From positions 1 to 64,000 of IMG/VR virus record IMGVR_UViG_3300025276_000032: a stretch of DNA of 64,000 nucleotides. The stretch is one strand, 5' to 3'. Shown one piece after another: positions 13,334 through 20,568 of the stretch. This DNA is from a virus. Each line of letters opens with the position of its first letter. The first letter of the stretch is position 1. The position numbers and the translations under genes are program-made. A model generated the notes under the pieces. The model did not search any database. It saw only the letters and a list, made by a program, of their open reading frames with translations, and was not told where the DNA came from.

Positions 13334-13551
13334 CCCCTAATTTTCCATTCTTCGCGGAGTGTGAGAAGGCGTAGCCTCAGCGTAGTTTCTCTTGCTTTTG
13401 CTGGATCTAATGCCCTTAGCTGAGTTTCTAGAATTTCGATGTATCTTTCTTGAACATTGACATTGGCTTTAAGACTGCGATTTCTATTGCCGAGAACCAT
13501 CGCCTGCGTCTTAAAATAATCTAACTCTAAGTCTTGCAATTCTTGAGACAT
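13330..13551 (-). CDS. Hypothetical coiled-coil protein, 73 aa
   Basis: ATG 13551 with AAAGGATTG upstream. Nearly all helical with Leu/Arg heptads (LETQLRALDPAKARETTLRL). Ends with its TGA inside the -35 box of promoter copy 10. Function not recognised. Confidence 0.65.
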   Translation of the reverse strand: MSQELQDLELDYFKTQAMVLGNRNRSLKANVNVQERYIEILETQLRALDPAKARETTLRLRLLTLREEWKIRG

Positions 13552-13563
13552 TGTATCAATCCT

Positions 13564-13872
13564 TTATATTCCGAAACTCTCGCCGCAGCCACATTGCGCT
13601 TTAGCTTGTGGGTTTTTGACGATGAGGTAGTTTCCACCTAATTCTCTAACGTAGTCAACAGTGCAGCCAAAGAGAAACATTTCTGCCATAGCGTCTACAA
13701 CCAATGTGTTGTCTATAACTGTTCCCTTGCTATCATCTTCCACATACGACCAATCATATTTAAATCCGCTACAGCCGCCGCCCTTTACTTCAAGGAGTAC
13801 ATAATTTTTTTCGGCAAGTACTAATTGCTCTATCATGTATTCTTTAGCAGCGGCTGTGAGCGCGAGTATCAT
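13564..13872 (-). CDS. A-type iron-sulfur carrier (IscA/ErpA/HesB family), 102 aa
   Basis: The three conserved cysteines of A-type carriers are present: C34 in GGGCSGF and C94, C96 in QCGCGESF. Length is typical. The family binds Fe-S clusters or iron and passes them to apo-proteins. It lies in an early operon with unknown genes; possible clients are host or phage Fe-S enzymes, not identifiable here. Start ATG 13872 overlaps the preceding stop. It is an auxiliary metabolic gene likely taken from a bacterium. Confidence 0.9.
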   Translation of the reverse strand: MILALTAAAKEYMIEQLVLAEKNYVLLEVKGGGCSGFKYDWSYVEDDSKGTVIDNTLVVDAMAEMFLFGCTVDYVRELGGNYLIVKNPQAKAQCGCGESFGI

Positions 13873-14099
13873 TTAGACAAATCGCCGCTTTTTAGAATAG
13901 CGTCTACTAACTTATCAAAGTTGATTGTTGGTGTTGCTTTCTGCATTGAATTAACATTTGAACTGTCTTTTCTAATCATTTCCTGTAACTCCATAACTGA
14001 CATAAATTCGCTCTTGGCAACTGCCCTGATAGGAGCATCCTGCATGGTAGATTTAATTAAAGCAGTACGACCATAACCGCCAACACTATTTATCCGCAT
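13869..14099 (-). CDS. Hypothetical protein, 76 aa
   Basis: ATG 14099 (MRINSVGGYGRTALIKSTMQ) has GGAG upstream inside the end of the preceding gene; the longer in-frame reading has no ribosome-binding site. Mixed helical protein, no known motif. Coupled to the IscA-like gene by a 4-nt overlap. Confidence 0.6.
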   Translation of the reverse strand: MRINSVGGYGRTALIKSTMQDAPIRAVAKSEFMSVMELQEMIRKDSSNVNSMQKATPTINFDKLVDAILKSGDLSK

Positions 14100-14343
14100 T
14101 GATATACTCCAGCAATTCTTTGTTAGATGTTTCAAGGACAATCAAGTGACCGAAATACTTTTCGAAAACTCTGACCAATTTGAAATAGTCTGTTCCAGCA
14201 CACATTTCAGACATGATAGGTGATGCCCTCAAACCCATTGAATGTGCATATTGCTTTGCAATACTCATTAAGTAGAAGGCATTCCCATCAGGACCATCAA
14301 GATTTATCACTGTCTCGGAAGCAGGTGTGATCCCTCTAATCAT
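14086..14343 (-). CDS. Conserved phage-type protein, 85 aa
   Basis: ATG 14343 (MIRGITPASETVINLDGPDG) has CGGAGT upstream and overlaps the previous stop as ATGA. The phrase INLDGPDGNAFYLM looks like a conserved small phage family of unknown function. Soluble alpha/beta. Confidence 0.65.
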   Translation of the reverse strand: MIRGITPASETVINLDGPDGNAFYLMSIAKQYAHSMGLRASPIMSEMCAGTDYFKLVRVFEKYFGHLIVLETSNKELLEYINADK

Positions 14344-14480
14344 TTTTTTACTCCGTAAACACTTCTGTAAACTTCTTCCGCATCTTTCCAAGCATGACGC
14401 ATTCCGATAACATATCCTATAGCTCCACTGAAAAGCATTACACCAAGAAGGATGATAGCTTGAACAAATTCTACAGTCAT
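14340..14480 (-). CDS. Small single-pass membrane protein, 46 aa
   Basis: ATG 14480 with GGAGAATAAT. An N-terminal hydrophobic helix (VQAIILLGVMLFSGAIGYVI) is followed by a charged cytoplasmic tail. Coupled both sides (ATGA overlap downstream). Function unknown. Confidence 0.6.
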   Translation of the reverse strand: MTVEFVQAIILLGVMLFSGAIGYVIGMRHAWKDAEEVYRSVYGVKK

Positions 14481-14481
14481 A

Positions 14482-14727
14482 TTATTCTCCAAAATTAACT
14501 AAAAGATCATTACCCGCAGCAATTGTCATACCATCATACTCAGTTTCATACACGCCATTTTGTGGCTCACAATAAGGATTAACTACCCTATCTTGTTCTA
14601 TAGCCCAGTCTTGTACCATTGAAGCAGATTGTTCACTTTGAACGTCTGGTGCATGAATGCGTAGAAGCTCATTAACGATTGCAGACTTTATTACAATTAC
14701 TGGCTGTGGTGTGTTTGAGTCGATCAT
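14482..14727 (-). CDS. Hypothetical early protein, 81 aa
   Basis: ATG 14727 (MIDSNTPQPVIVIKSA) with AAAGGG in the promoter leader; upstream in-frame sequence is promoter. Acidic, no recognised motif. Confidence 0.6.
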   Translation of the reverse strand: MIDSNTPQPVIVIKSAIVNELLRIHAPDVQSEQSASMVQDWAIEQDRVVNPYCEPQNGVYETEYDGMTIAAGNDLLVNFGE

Positions 14728-14740
14728 AATATGAACCCTT

Positions 14741-14793
14741 TCAAGTGATTCTGTTTCTACAACTAATGTAGCATATTCTACCAGCTTTGTCAA
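14741..14793 (-). promoter_or_regulatory. Early promoter cassette, copy 11
   Basis: TTGACA, 14 nt, TGC, TACATT, leader with ACAGAATCACTTG. The TGA of the upstream gene is inside the -35 box. Confidence 0.85.
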
Positions 14794-15020
14794 CCTTTTT
14801 TAGTGGTTTTTACAATATCAGATACGATTTTTATTGCAAAGTCAACTTCATCCTCGTCAAGAGGACCTAGCTTTCCAGCATATGCATCACCGATCAATTT
14901 GTCGATGATTTGTTCTTTGTTGATTTTTGGCAAGTGATAGCCGTTTAGAATTGCGTGAACAGCAATTTCGTCAGCGCCCATATATTCTGGACCCATATCA
15001 AAATTAAACTCAAGTTTCAT
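14790..15020 (-). CDS. Hypothetical acidic early protein, 76 aa
   Basis: ATG 15020 has AAGGAGTG upstream. Helical acidic protein (MKLEFNFDMGPEYMGADEIA...). No family recognised. Confidence 0.6.
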   Translation of the reverse strand: MKLEFNFDMGPEYMGADEIAVHAILNGYHLPKINKEQIIDKLIGDAYAGKLGPLDEDEVDFAIKIVSDIVKTTKKG

Positions 15021-15031
15021 GTTAGCACTCC

Positions 15032-15217
15032 TTAACTTTTAGTTACAGCAGGACAGTCCTTCTGCATTTCAATTTTAAAGAAAGAGTTCATATCGTCCAA
15101 TTTTTCATAATATGATTCAGCTTGCTGATAGTTAAAACCTGCTGCCCATTCGGACAGTTTAATTTCTCCATCAACGTCATTATATGCCTTTACAGACCAG
15201 TACATTCTTTCACTCAT
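15032..15217 (-). CDS. Hypothetical early protein, 61 aa
   Basis: ATG 15217 with AAGGAGTT. Tyr/Trp-rich small protein (MSERMYWSVKAYNDVDGEIK...) resembling small beta-hairpin proteins, not identified. First gene behind promoter copy 12. Confidence 0.6.
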   Translation of the reverse strand: MSERMYWSVKAYNDVDGEIKLSEWAAGFNYQQAESYYEKLDDMNSFFKIEMQKDCPAVTKS

Positions 15218-15240
15218 AATATAACTCCTTCACAAGTATT

Positions 15241-15292
15241 TAGTGATTCTCTTGACTAAAGCTAGAATAACACAAAATGACGCTGTTGTCAA
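15241..15292 (-). promoter_or_regulatory. Early promoter cassette, copy 12
   Basis: TTGACA, 14 nt, TGT, TATTCT, diverged leader that keeps AGAATCACTAA. Lies after a 29-aa reading frame whose stop is in the -35 box. Confidence 0.8.
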
Positions 15293-15378
15293 TCTTTTTC
15301 TTTTGGCTTTGGTATTGGAAGATTGCTCCAATCGTCGCAAGGATCATCTGTCGGAACAGGCTTAGGGTAATGAGACAT
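15289..15378 (-). CDS. Possible tiny Pro/Asp-rich protein, 29 aa
   Basis: From ATG 15378: MSHYPKPVPTDDPCDDWSNL then PIPKPKEKD. No good ribosome-binding site is visible. It ends with TGA in the next promoter's -35 box, as several accepted genes do. The composition resembles short conserved phage peptides but I cannot confirm it. Confidence 0.4.
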   Translation of the reverse strand: MSHYPKPVPTDDPCDDWSNLPIPKPKEKD

Positions 15379-15423
15379 ATATTATTGTCGCTTTTATTAT
15401 TCATATCATATGTATTTATCACT

Positions 15424-15831
15424 TTAAGCTTTCCAACTATCATATAGTGCAGCTTCTTTATCGAAAGCATCTATTTCCCAGGGAAGATTATCATAGTCAA
15501 CATTAGCGTAAGTTTCTCCATGCCATGTCTTAGCAACATCGTCAAACGCGCCCGTCAGTACTTGTTGGACATGCACTAATTCGTGAAAGATCGTTGTGAT
15601 GATAACGTCTACAGGCTTTTTGCTATTGACTTCTATTGCAGCAATTCCATCGTCCTCATCCTCGAGACCGTCAAAATAGCCACAGTTATCACCATTAGCT
15701 CCCTTGAAAATGATATTCAATTCTTTTATGACACCAGTATCAAGTTCAAGATTGTCGATTGCGTGTGACACTACAGAGTCCAGAATGTCCCAGCTAAGTT
15801 TGTCAGGTTTGTTAAATGCATCTAAGATCAT
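15424..15831 (-). CDS. HExxH zinc-metallopeptidase-like protein, 135 aa
   Basis: HELVHVQQ at residues 83-90 is a zinc-peptidase HExxH, with the acidic/aromatic WEIDAFDKEAAL segment near the C-terminus that I recall from small marine-phage metallopeptidases. ATG 15831 has AAAGAGA in the leader; the in-frame extension upstream is promoter DNA. Substrate unknown. Confidence 0.7.
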   Translation of the reverse strand: MILDAFNKPDKLSWDILDSVVSHAIDNLELDTGVIKELNIIFKGANGDNCGYFDGLEDEDDGIAAIEVNSKKPVDVIITTIFHELVHVQQVLTGAFDDVAKTWHGETYANVDYDNLPWEIDAFDKEAALYDSWKA

Positions 15832-15842
15832 GGTATCTCTTT

Positions 15843-15894
15843 CTAATGATTCTTTTTCTACAACTAACCTAACATAATAATGACCAAATGTCAA
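15843..15894 (-). promoter_or_regulatory. Early promoter cassette, copy 13
   Basis: TTGACA, 14 nt, TGT, TAGGTT, leader with AAAGAATCATTAG. It sits at the 3' end of the glycan cluster and drives the metallopeptidase. Confidence 0.85.
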
Positions 15895-15897
15895 CCA

Positions 15898-16500
15898 TTA
15901 TTTTCGTTTGGGATGCACTATTTCAACATTGTCTGGCACTTTAATTAGAGGATTCCCTTTGACTTGGTGTATGATAAACTGCGTTTTTGGAAATTCTCTA
16001 AACATATGAAACCAAATCGGGCGCCAGTTTTCAGTCAGTCTTTGAGTATTCAAGTTGTCGCGAGGGGACGGCAAAATCAAATCTACTGCGCTAGTGATAT
16101 CAAACGAAAAGATTGAATCGAAACCATACATATGAATTTCTTCACGCTTCAGTTTGTTAGCTGTGTAATGTACCGCCATGTGTCCACAATTAAAATCTGT
16201 ATAATTAGCTGCATATTTTGGAAGGTGTAGATAAAACTCTTTTATTTGCTGAGAATACTTCAGATAAAAATCGTTTCTCATTTCCATCCATTTCTTAGGT
16301 CTAGCCCCAAGGGTCCAATCACCAGGCACTTCAAACACTCCCTCGTGAACAGCTTTCATCATTTTAAAATCTACCATAACTGTTGTGTATAAATTGTCAA
16401 TGCCCGCTTGCGGCATATTACATGCAATTTTCAAACCTTTTGCTGGGGTATACATTCCGGCACTTTTGCCATTTCCTATAACATGGGCTACACTAGTCAT
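15898..16500 (-). CDS. Sialyltransferase-fold (GT29/DUF115-like) protein, 200 aa
   Basis: VIGNGKSAG near the N-terminus and HMYGFDSIF later match the pattern (GNGxS ... YGFD) of GT29 and DUF115-type sugar transferases. It lacks a DxD. It is the last gene of the glycan cluster, overlapping the GT8-like gene by 8 nt, with AGGAGAATG before ATG 16500. Donor and acceptor cannot be deduced. Confidence 0.55.
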   Translation of the reverse strand: MTSVAHVIGNGKSAGMYTPAKGLKIACNMPQAGIDNLYTTVMVDFKMMKAVHEGVFEVPGDWTLGARPKKWMEMRNDFYLKYSQQIKEFYLHLPKYAANYTDFNCGHMAVHYTANKLKREEIHMYGFDSIFSFDITSAVDLILPSPRDNLNTQRLTENWRPIWFHMFREFPKTQFIIHQVKGNPLIKVPDNVEIVHPKRK

Positions 16501-17176
16501 TGTTTATCATTCTCCTAATACGATCTTTGCCTTTGCGACCTGTCCAATGGATACACTTTTTAGATTTACTGTCTTGTTTGTCGTTCTCAAGTTGTATTCT
16601 GAGCCAATTGTATTCATTTGGAATATCAGTTATATGTATCATTCTATTAAGATCGCTTATCATCATATCATGTAGAACTTCTTGGTCGCCTCTGTTTGCT
16701 GCCCAATAAGCTTGAGGGTTTATATTTTCAACATGTTTAGCCCACTTGTATAATATTACAGGATCTTCCTCAACAGCGACAACTCCGGAGTTATGCCACT
16801 TGGACCGCGCTCGACTTGACCAAGGCTTATCTTCAACCATTGCCAGCTTGTTTGCCATAGTATAATCGAAAATATCTGAGATATCAGAAAGAACTTCAAT
16901 GTCCGTATCTAGCCAGCAAGTTTTGTCGCATATCTTTGAGACTTTCAATATTGCCTTTGGTTTAATAAACCAACCAGATACTTTAGTATTAGTCATATCA
17001 ACTATATCAGAAATCCCTATTTCCAATAGACTATCTCTACAACTATCCGATACGCCAAAATCAGCGAATACTAAAGGAACGTCATTATGTGTCGTGTAGT
17101 TGCTGATAAACCAAGGCAACATCCACTCCTGGCTTTCATCACAGCCCGTAACAAATACTTTACTATAAGATTTCAT
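16493..17176 (-). CDS. GT8-like glycosyltransferase, 227 aa
   Basis: WLDTDIEV (about residues 87-94) supplies the DxD metal/nucleotide-sugar motif, and a later HNSG fits retaining GT-A enzymes of the GT8 type. Start ATG 17176 has GGTGA upstream; an ATG 12 nt earlier lacks a site. It overlaps the upstream GT25 gene by 14 nt. Probably adds a hexose to a glycan on phage or host surface. Confidence 0.7.
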   Translation of the reverse strand: MKSYSKVFVTGCDESQEWMLPWFISNYTTHNDVPLVFADFGVSDSCRDSLLEIGISDIVDMTNTKVSGWFIKPKAILKVSKICDKTCWLDTDIEVLSDISDIFDYTMANKLAMVEDKPWSSRARSKWHNSGVVAVEEDPVILYKWAKHVENINPQAYWAANRGDQEVLHDMMISDLNRMIHITDIPNEYNWLRIQLENDKQDSKSKKCIHWTGRKGKDRIRRMINND

Positions 17177-17831
17177 ATTTTTCACCATAGCTATGTTTAG
17201 CTAAACATCCTTGCTTTCTCTGAATTGTTGTAAAAGTATCTTTTGCAATTGCAGCATAAGGATACATTTCATTTAAAAAGTCAAATCTATCATTATGAAT
17301 GAACACGTCCGTAGGACTAGCATCAATTTTTGCCCGATCAATTAAAGCTTTTGCTGCTGAACCGTTTAGCATATATGCGTGTGCGCCGGGTAGATATTGT
17401 TTAGAGACTAATTTGTTTACGCCTAGCTTTTTCGGCGTATGAAATTTGCCGTATGATGGTGCGCCGATAGAACATAACATAGGAACAGTACGTGAGTGCA
17501 TTTTTGGCATGACACCAAGTTCACTTGTAATAACTGCATCGTGTTCAAATATTAAATATGCATCGTCATTTTCTTTTGCACACTCTTCCCAAAGCCTATG
17601 ATGTGAAAGAAATGCAGACATGCAACGCTCAGGTCTAGAATAAACTTCAGTGAAACCTGCTGCTGGAATCCCTCTATCTTTTAACATTTTTTTAGGATCA
17701 TCTTCTGGAATTGTAGCTTTCCACATTTCAACTCCTTCAATGCCATAATCGGCAGCAGACATAATGCATCTACTAGCTGAACGGACAGACTTAGGAAAAG
17801 TTTCAATTGTTATCACATATGCTTTTATCAT
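17163..17831 (-). CDS. GT25-family glycosyltransferase, 222 aa
   Basis: The start (MIKAYVITIETFPKSVRSAS), FLSHHRLWEEC and LIFEHDAVI match LPS-type family GT25, where an acidic E-D/H-D motif replaces DxD. Good AGGAT site before ATG 17831. One of three GT25-type genes in this cluster. Sugar specificity unknown. Confidence 0.8.
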   Translation of the reverse strand: MIKAYVITIETFPKSVRSASRCIMSAADYGIEGVEMWKATIPEDDPKKMLKDRGIPAAGFTEVYSRPERCMSAFLSHHRLWEECAKENDDAYLIFEHDAVITSELGVMPKMHSRTVPMLCSIGAPSYGKFHTPKKLGVNKLVSKQYLPGAHAYMLNGSAAKALIDRAKIDASPTDVFIHNDRFDFLNEMYPYAAIAKDTFTTIQRKQGCLAKHSYGEKYEIL

Positions 17832-18634
17832 AGATTTCTTATCCTATTGTTTGCCCTAATAACACTACTTAAAATGCAAGGTTCAAGGTTATTCGCCTGA
17901 AATGTTGCTTGTAATGCTTTCGTGTCTTTGGGAAAACACGCTCCACCAAATCCTCTATCACCGTCTGGTCCTGGCACCTGCATGTGAGATTTGCTGATAC
18001 GATCATCTAGTCCTGCAAGGCTTGCAATTTCGTCATAATCCATATCGTTTCTTTCTTGACACAAATCGTAAATTTCATTGAAAAATGCAACTTTAACAGC
18101 GAGAAAAGAATTTCGTACATATTTAGTCATAATCAACTCAGGAATTGAAGAATAGATGGGCGTAAATTCTTTACACTTTGTAAATACATCAACCCAAAAT
18201 TTGTCTGCCGGGGCTGATCCAAATACAAGTGTGTCCAGAGTGTTAGAACCAAATAGTATCGTATCTTGATTTTTGAAATCTTCTACTGCATTTGCCGCTG
18301 TCAAAAATTCGGGACTAAATGTAATTTCTAGATGTGGATACATTTTATCAATGTATTCCCAGCCCTCAAGGCTAATGGTACTTTTAATCAGTACTCTTGC
18401 TGAACCACCTTTGTTTTTAGAAATTTGCTCAAGCATTTCGTTTATAACACTCATATCACATGAACCATCAACGCTCGAAGGCGTTGGTAGGCAAATGATA
18501 TAGCCGTCGCTGATTTCGTTTTTCACTTCATTTGAAGTATATGCGGGATCAACTATCGAAATGTCATAATGATCTTCCAACAGCGCATGTACAGCTTTAC
18601 CAACAAATCCATAACCAAGTAATGTCAATTTCAT
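17828..18634 (-). CDS. UDP-glucose/GDP-mannose dehydrogenase lacking the C-terminal domain, 268 aa
   Basis: Oxidises a nucleotide sugar twice with NAD (for example UDP-Glc to UDP-GlcA). The N-terminal Rossmann motif is GYGFVG (7-12) and the catalytic cysteine is C233 in FGGACFPKD. At 268 aa it keeps the NAD and dimerisation domains but lacks the usual third domain (full enzymes are about 390-440 aa). It could still be active, or work on another substrate. UDP-GlcA would feed the epimerase at 23771. Confidence 0.85.
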   Translation of the reverse strand: MKLTLLGYGFVGKAVHALLEDHYDISIVDPAYTSNEVKNEISDGYIICLPTPSSVDGSCDMSVINEMLEQISKNKGGSARVLIKSTISLEGWEYIDKMYPHLEITFSPEFLTAANAVEDFKNQDTILFGSNTLDTLVFGSAPADKFWVDVFTKCKEFTPIYSSIPELIMTKYVRNSFLAVKVAFFNEIYDLCQERNDMDYDEIASLAGLDDRISKSHMQVPGPDGDRGFGGACFPKDTKALQATFQANNLEPCILSSVIRANNRIRNL

Positions 18635-18646
18635 ATTATATTTCCT

Positions 18647-19507
18647 CTAGTAACTTTGAGCAAGTCGCCACTTCAAATAATCTAAACTCTCAATAGGTTC
18701 ATACTTATCATTTCCACCCATAAGATTTTTAACCATCGTGCCGGGTGTTGGATCAACAAAGTGCGGCATGCTGTATCTAGTCTTATCTATATGGTCATTA
18801 ACTACTCTATGTTTAGTGCTTTTAAAGTAATCATTTGTCCAACGCTGAAGTAAGTCGCCAATATTACATACGATGCCGTCTTTTGCATATGGAACTGGAT
18901 GCCAATCACCCTGCAAATCTTGCACTTGCAAACCAGGAACATCATTAATCTGCCATAGCAGCGTGATCGTACCGTAATCGCTATGCTCACCAATACGCAT
19001 TTGACGATCTTCTAGTGGTCCTGTATAAGCGGGATAATGAATAACTCGGGTCGTATTGAACGGCTGCATGTGTGCGTCAACTAACGTAGTGCCTGATTTA
19101 AGAATTTCATCAAACATACTTAAAATGCGTAGTGTTAGCTTATCCGCGATTGTAATACTTTGCAACGCATTAGATTTAAATCCGTTCAACTCCACTGGCC
19201 ACAGTTTATCGGGCATCCTCTGATTATTATAATTAAAGCTTTCTTTCATATCTTTAGGTGCAGTAGGATCTACGTTCTCATCCCCAACAACACTATAGCC
19301 CAAGTTTGTATCGCCTTCATAAGGATATTTCTTCTTGGTCTCTAAATTCAAATCAAAAAATGATTTCATTTTATCAAACCAACAGTCCATGTCAGACTGC
19401 TCTTTTTCACTAATAGCATTAATAAAAACTGCGAAGCCTACAGTAGTGTAAGCGTCATTGATATGCTGTAGTGCATGTGGACTTTTTAAATCAATTACTG
19501 GTATCAT
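18647..19507 (-). CDS. 2-oxoglutarate/Fe(II) dioxygenase (isopenicillin-N-synthase type), 286 aa
   Basis: HSD in GEHSDYGTITLLW (near residue 174), the distal H in STKHRVVND (near 233) and the Arg of RYSMPHFVDP (near 243) form the 2-His-1-Asp iron site and 2OG anchor. NIGDLLQRWTN is typical of the IPNS-like superfamily. 2OG oxygenases are common in marine T4-like phages. Its place in the glycan cluster suggests modification of a sugar or lipid, but nucleobase or amino-acid substrates are possible. Confidence 0.85.
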   Translation of the reverse strand: MIPVIDLKSPHALQHINDAYTTVGFAVFINAISEKEQSDMDCWFDKMKSFFDLNLETKKKYPYEGDTNLGYSVVGDENVDPTAPKDMKESFNYNNQRMPDKLWPVELNGFKSNALQSITIADKLTLRILSMFDEILKSGTTLVDAHMQPFNTTRVIHYPAYTGPLEDRQMRIGEHSDYGTITLLWQINDVPGLQVQDLQGDWHPVPYAKDGIVCNIGDLLQRWTNDYFKSTKHRVVNDHIDKTRYSMPHFVDPTPGTMVKNLMGGNDKYEPIESLDYLKWRLAQSY

Positions 19508-19529
19508 AATAATATCTCCATTTTATATT

Positions 19530-19636
19530 TGGCTCTGAGGGCAGGAATCGAACCTGCACGAATAAATATACATTTACGTTAGTATATATTCACGGTATAA
19601 ACAGTACCGCGCGTCTACCAATTCCGCCACCTCAGA
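19530..19636 (-). tRNA. Aberrant long tRNA, anticodon GTT, Leu-like body
   Basis: Acceptor TCTGAGG/CCTCAGA, anticodon arm CGGTA-CTGTTTA-TACCG and T arm GCAGG/CCTGC are perfectly paired, with discriminator G and encoded CCA. D arm and flanks (GGCGGAATTGGTAGACGCGC) are those of a class II tRNA-Leu. The anticodon reads GTT (Asn codons), position 37 is T instead of a purine, and the variable arm is ~35 nt with a ~10-bp stem, making the RNA 107 nt, well over the usual 85-93. It lies 6 nt after an Asp/Asn-tRNA-synthetase-like gene. It may be a chimeric working tRNA or a decaying one; the perfect stems favour function. Confidence 0.8.
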
Positions 19637-19642
19637 TAACTT

Positions 19643-20461
19643 TTATAGTTTATCTAAGGCTGCAATCATTCGTGTCATCCCGATGCCGCCGCCACTTCTA
19701 GGGAAAAATTCAAATTCTAAGAATTTCTCAAGTTCATCCTCAACCCTTTGATCTCCGAATAAACTCTTAATCAAACCAGCGTATTCACCATTAGAGATTG
19801 TATGGAAGGTATCTCTCATTTGATCTTTATCAGTACTGCGTTCAGCACTACCAATTGTTTCCATGCCACCCAGAATAACATCAATCTTTCTGCTAGTACC
19901 ATCCTCATTTCTAGACATATTCCAAAAAGGGCTTGTCATTTCTGGAAATTCTGTAATCATACAAGAGCCAAACGATGATTGCATGGCTAATTCGTGTTGT
20001 GCGTCTAGTTCTGTAGATGCACTAGCCCCATAGTGTTGTTGCCATTCTCTATAAGTTTTTTCTGTGGGCTTGTCAAAACCCAGATGTTTGCATAGCTCAT
20101 ATTCCATTTCTTTCAGATCATCAATACTGCCGGGCATTTCAAATTCAAACATAGGAAAAATCGTATCATGTCTGCCTGGGATTGCATTTGGTTCTTGACG
20201 ATATGAGGTCGAGACACAAAAAAAGCCCTTTGAAGTAGGGCTTGTAAGTAATTCATGTTCTAGCCACATTTGACCTGTTTGAGGCAATGGCCACGTCTGA
20301 TTTTCATATTGATAAGTTGCTACATTTTCGGGGTCTTCACATGCAGCTAAAATACTTAATCTATTTTGAGTATGTACTTCCTCAAAGCCTTTATTTAAAA
20401 AAAAGTCCCTAAGGAGGGACACTGCATTAGTAAATTTTTTAGGATCAATTAGTTGAGTCAT
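19643..20461 (-). CDS. Free-standing class II Asp/Asn-tRNA-synthetase-like catalytic core, 272 aa
   Basis: Motif 2 is SYRQEP with R88 and E90 followed by GRHDTIFPMFEFE; motif 3 is GGGIGMTR with R264; VILGGMETIGSAER matches the AsnRS/AspRS active site. There is no N-terminal anticodon-binding OB domain: the protein is only the catalytic domain, as in archaeal asparagine synthetase-like AS-AR, AsnA or EpmA. It lies directly upstream of the GTT tRNA. It could charge that tRNA, make asparagine, or attach an amino acid to a glycan or protein. ATG 20461 has a weak GAGAAAG. Confidence 0.8.
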   Translation of the reverse strand: MTQLIDPKKFTNAVSLLRDFFLNKGFEEVHTQNRLSILAACEDPENVATYQYENQTWPLPQTGQMWLEHELLTSPTSKGFFCVSTSYRQEPNAIPGRHDTIFPMFEFEMPGSIDDLKEMEYELCKHLGFDKPTEKTYREWQQHYGASASTELDAQHELAMQSSFGSCMITEFPEMTSPFWNMSRNEDGTSRKIDVILGGMETIGSAERSTDKDQMRDTFHTISNGEYAGLIKSLFGDQRVEDELEKFLEFEFFPRSGGGIGMTRMIAALDKL

Positions 20462-20486
20462 TATTTCTTTCTCTTTCTCTGCGTCA

Positions 20487-20512
20487 GAGGGGCAACACTC
20501 TTATTGCCCCTC
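20487..20512 (-). promoter_or_regulatory. Strong 9-bp hairpin between BMP gene and synthetase-like gene
   Basis: GAGGGGCAA, 8-nt loop, TTGCCCCTC. No U-tract follows on either strand, so it is more likely a 3'-end stabiliser, processing site or leader structure of the synthetase message than a simple terminator. Confidence 0.55.
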
Positions 20513-20568
20513 ACATTATAATCTTAGTATTTAGACTAAAAATATAATATTTTTTAACATTTTTAAAA

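Noticed and set aside
15240-15470. 76-aa reading frame on the minus strand
   Set aside because: It runs through promoter copy 12 and overlaps the end of the metallopeptidase gene, with no ribosome-binding site.
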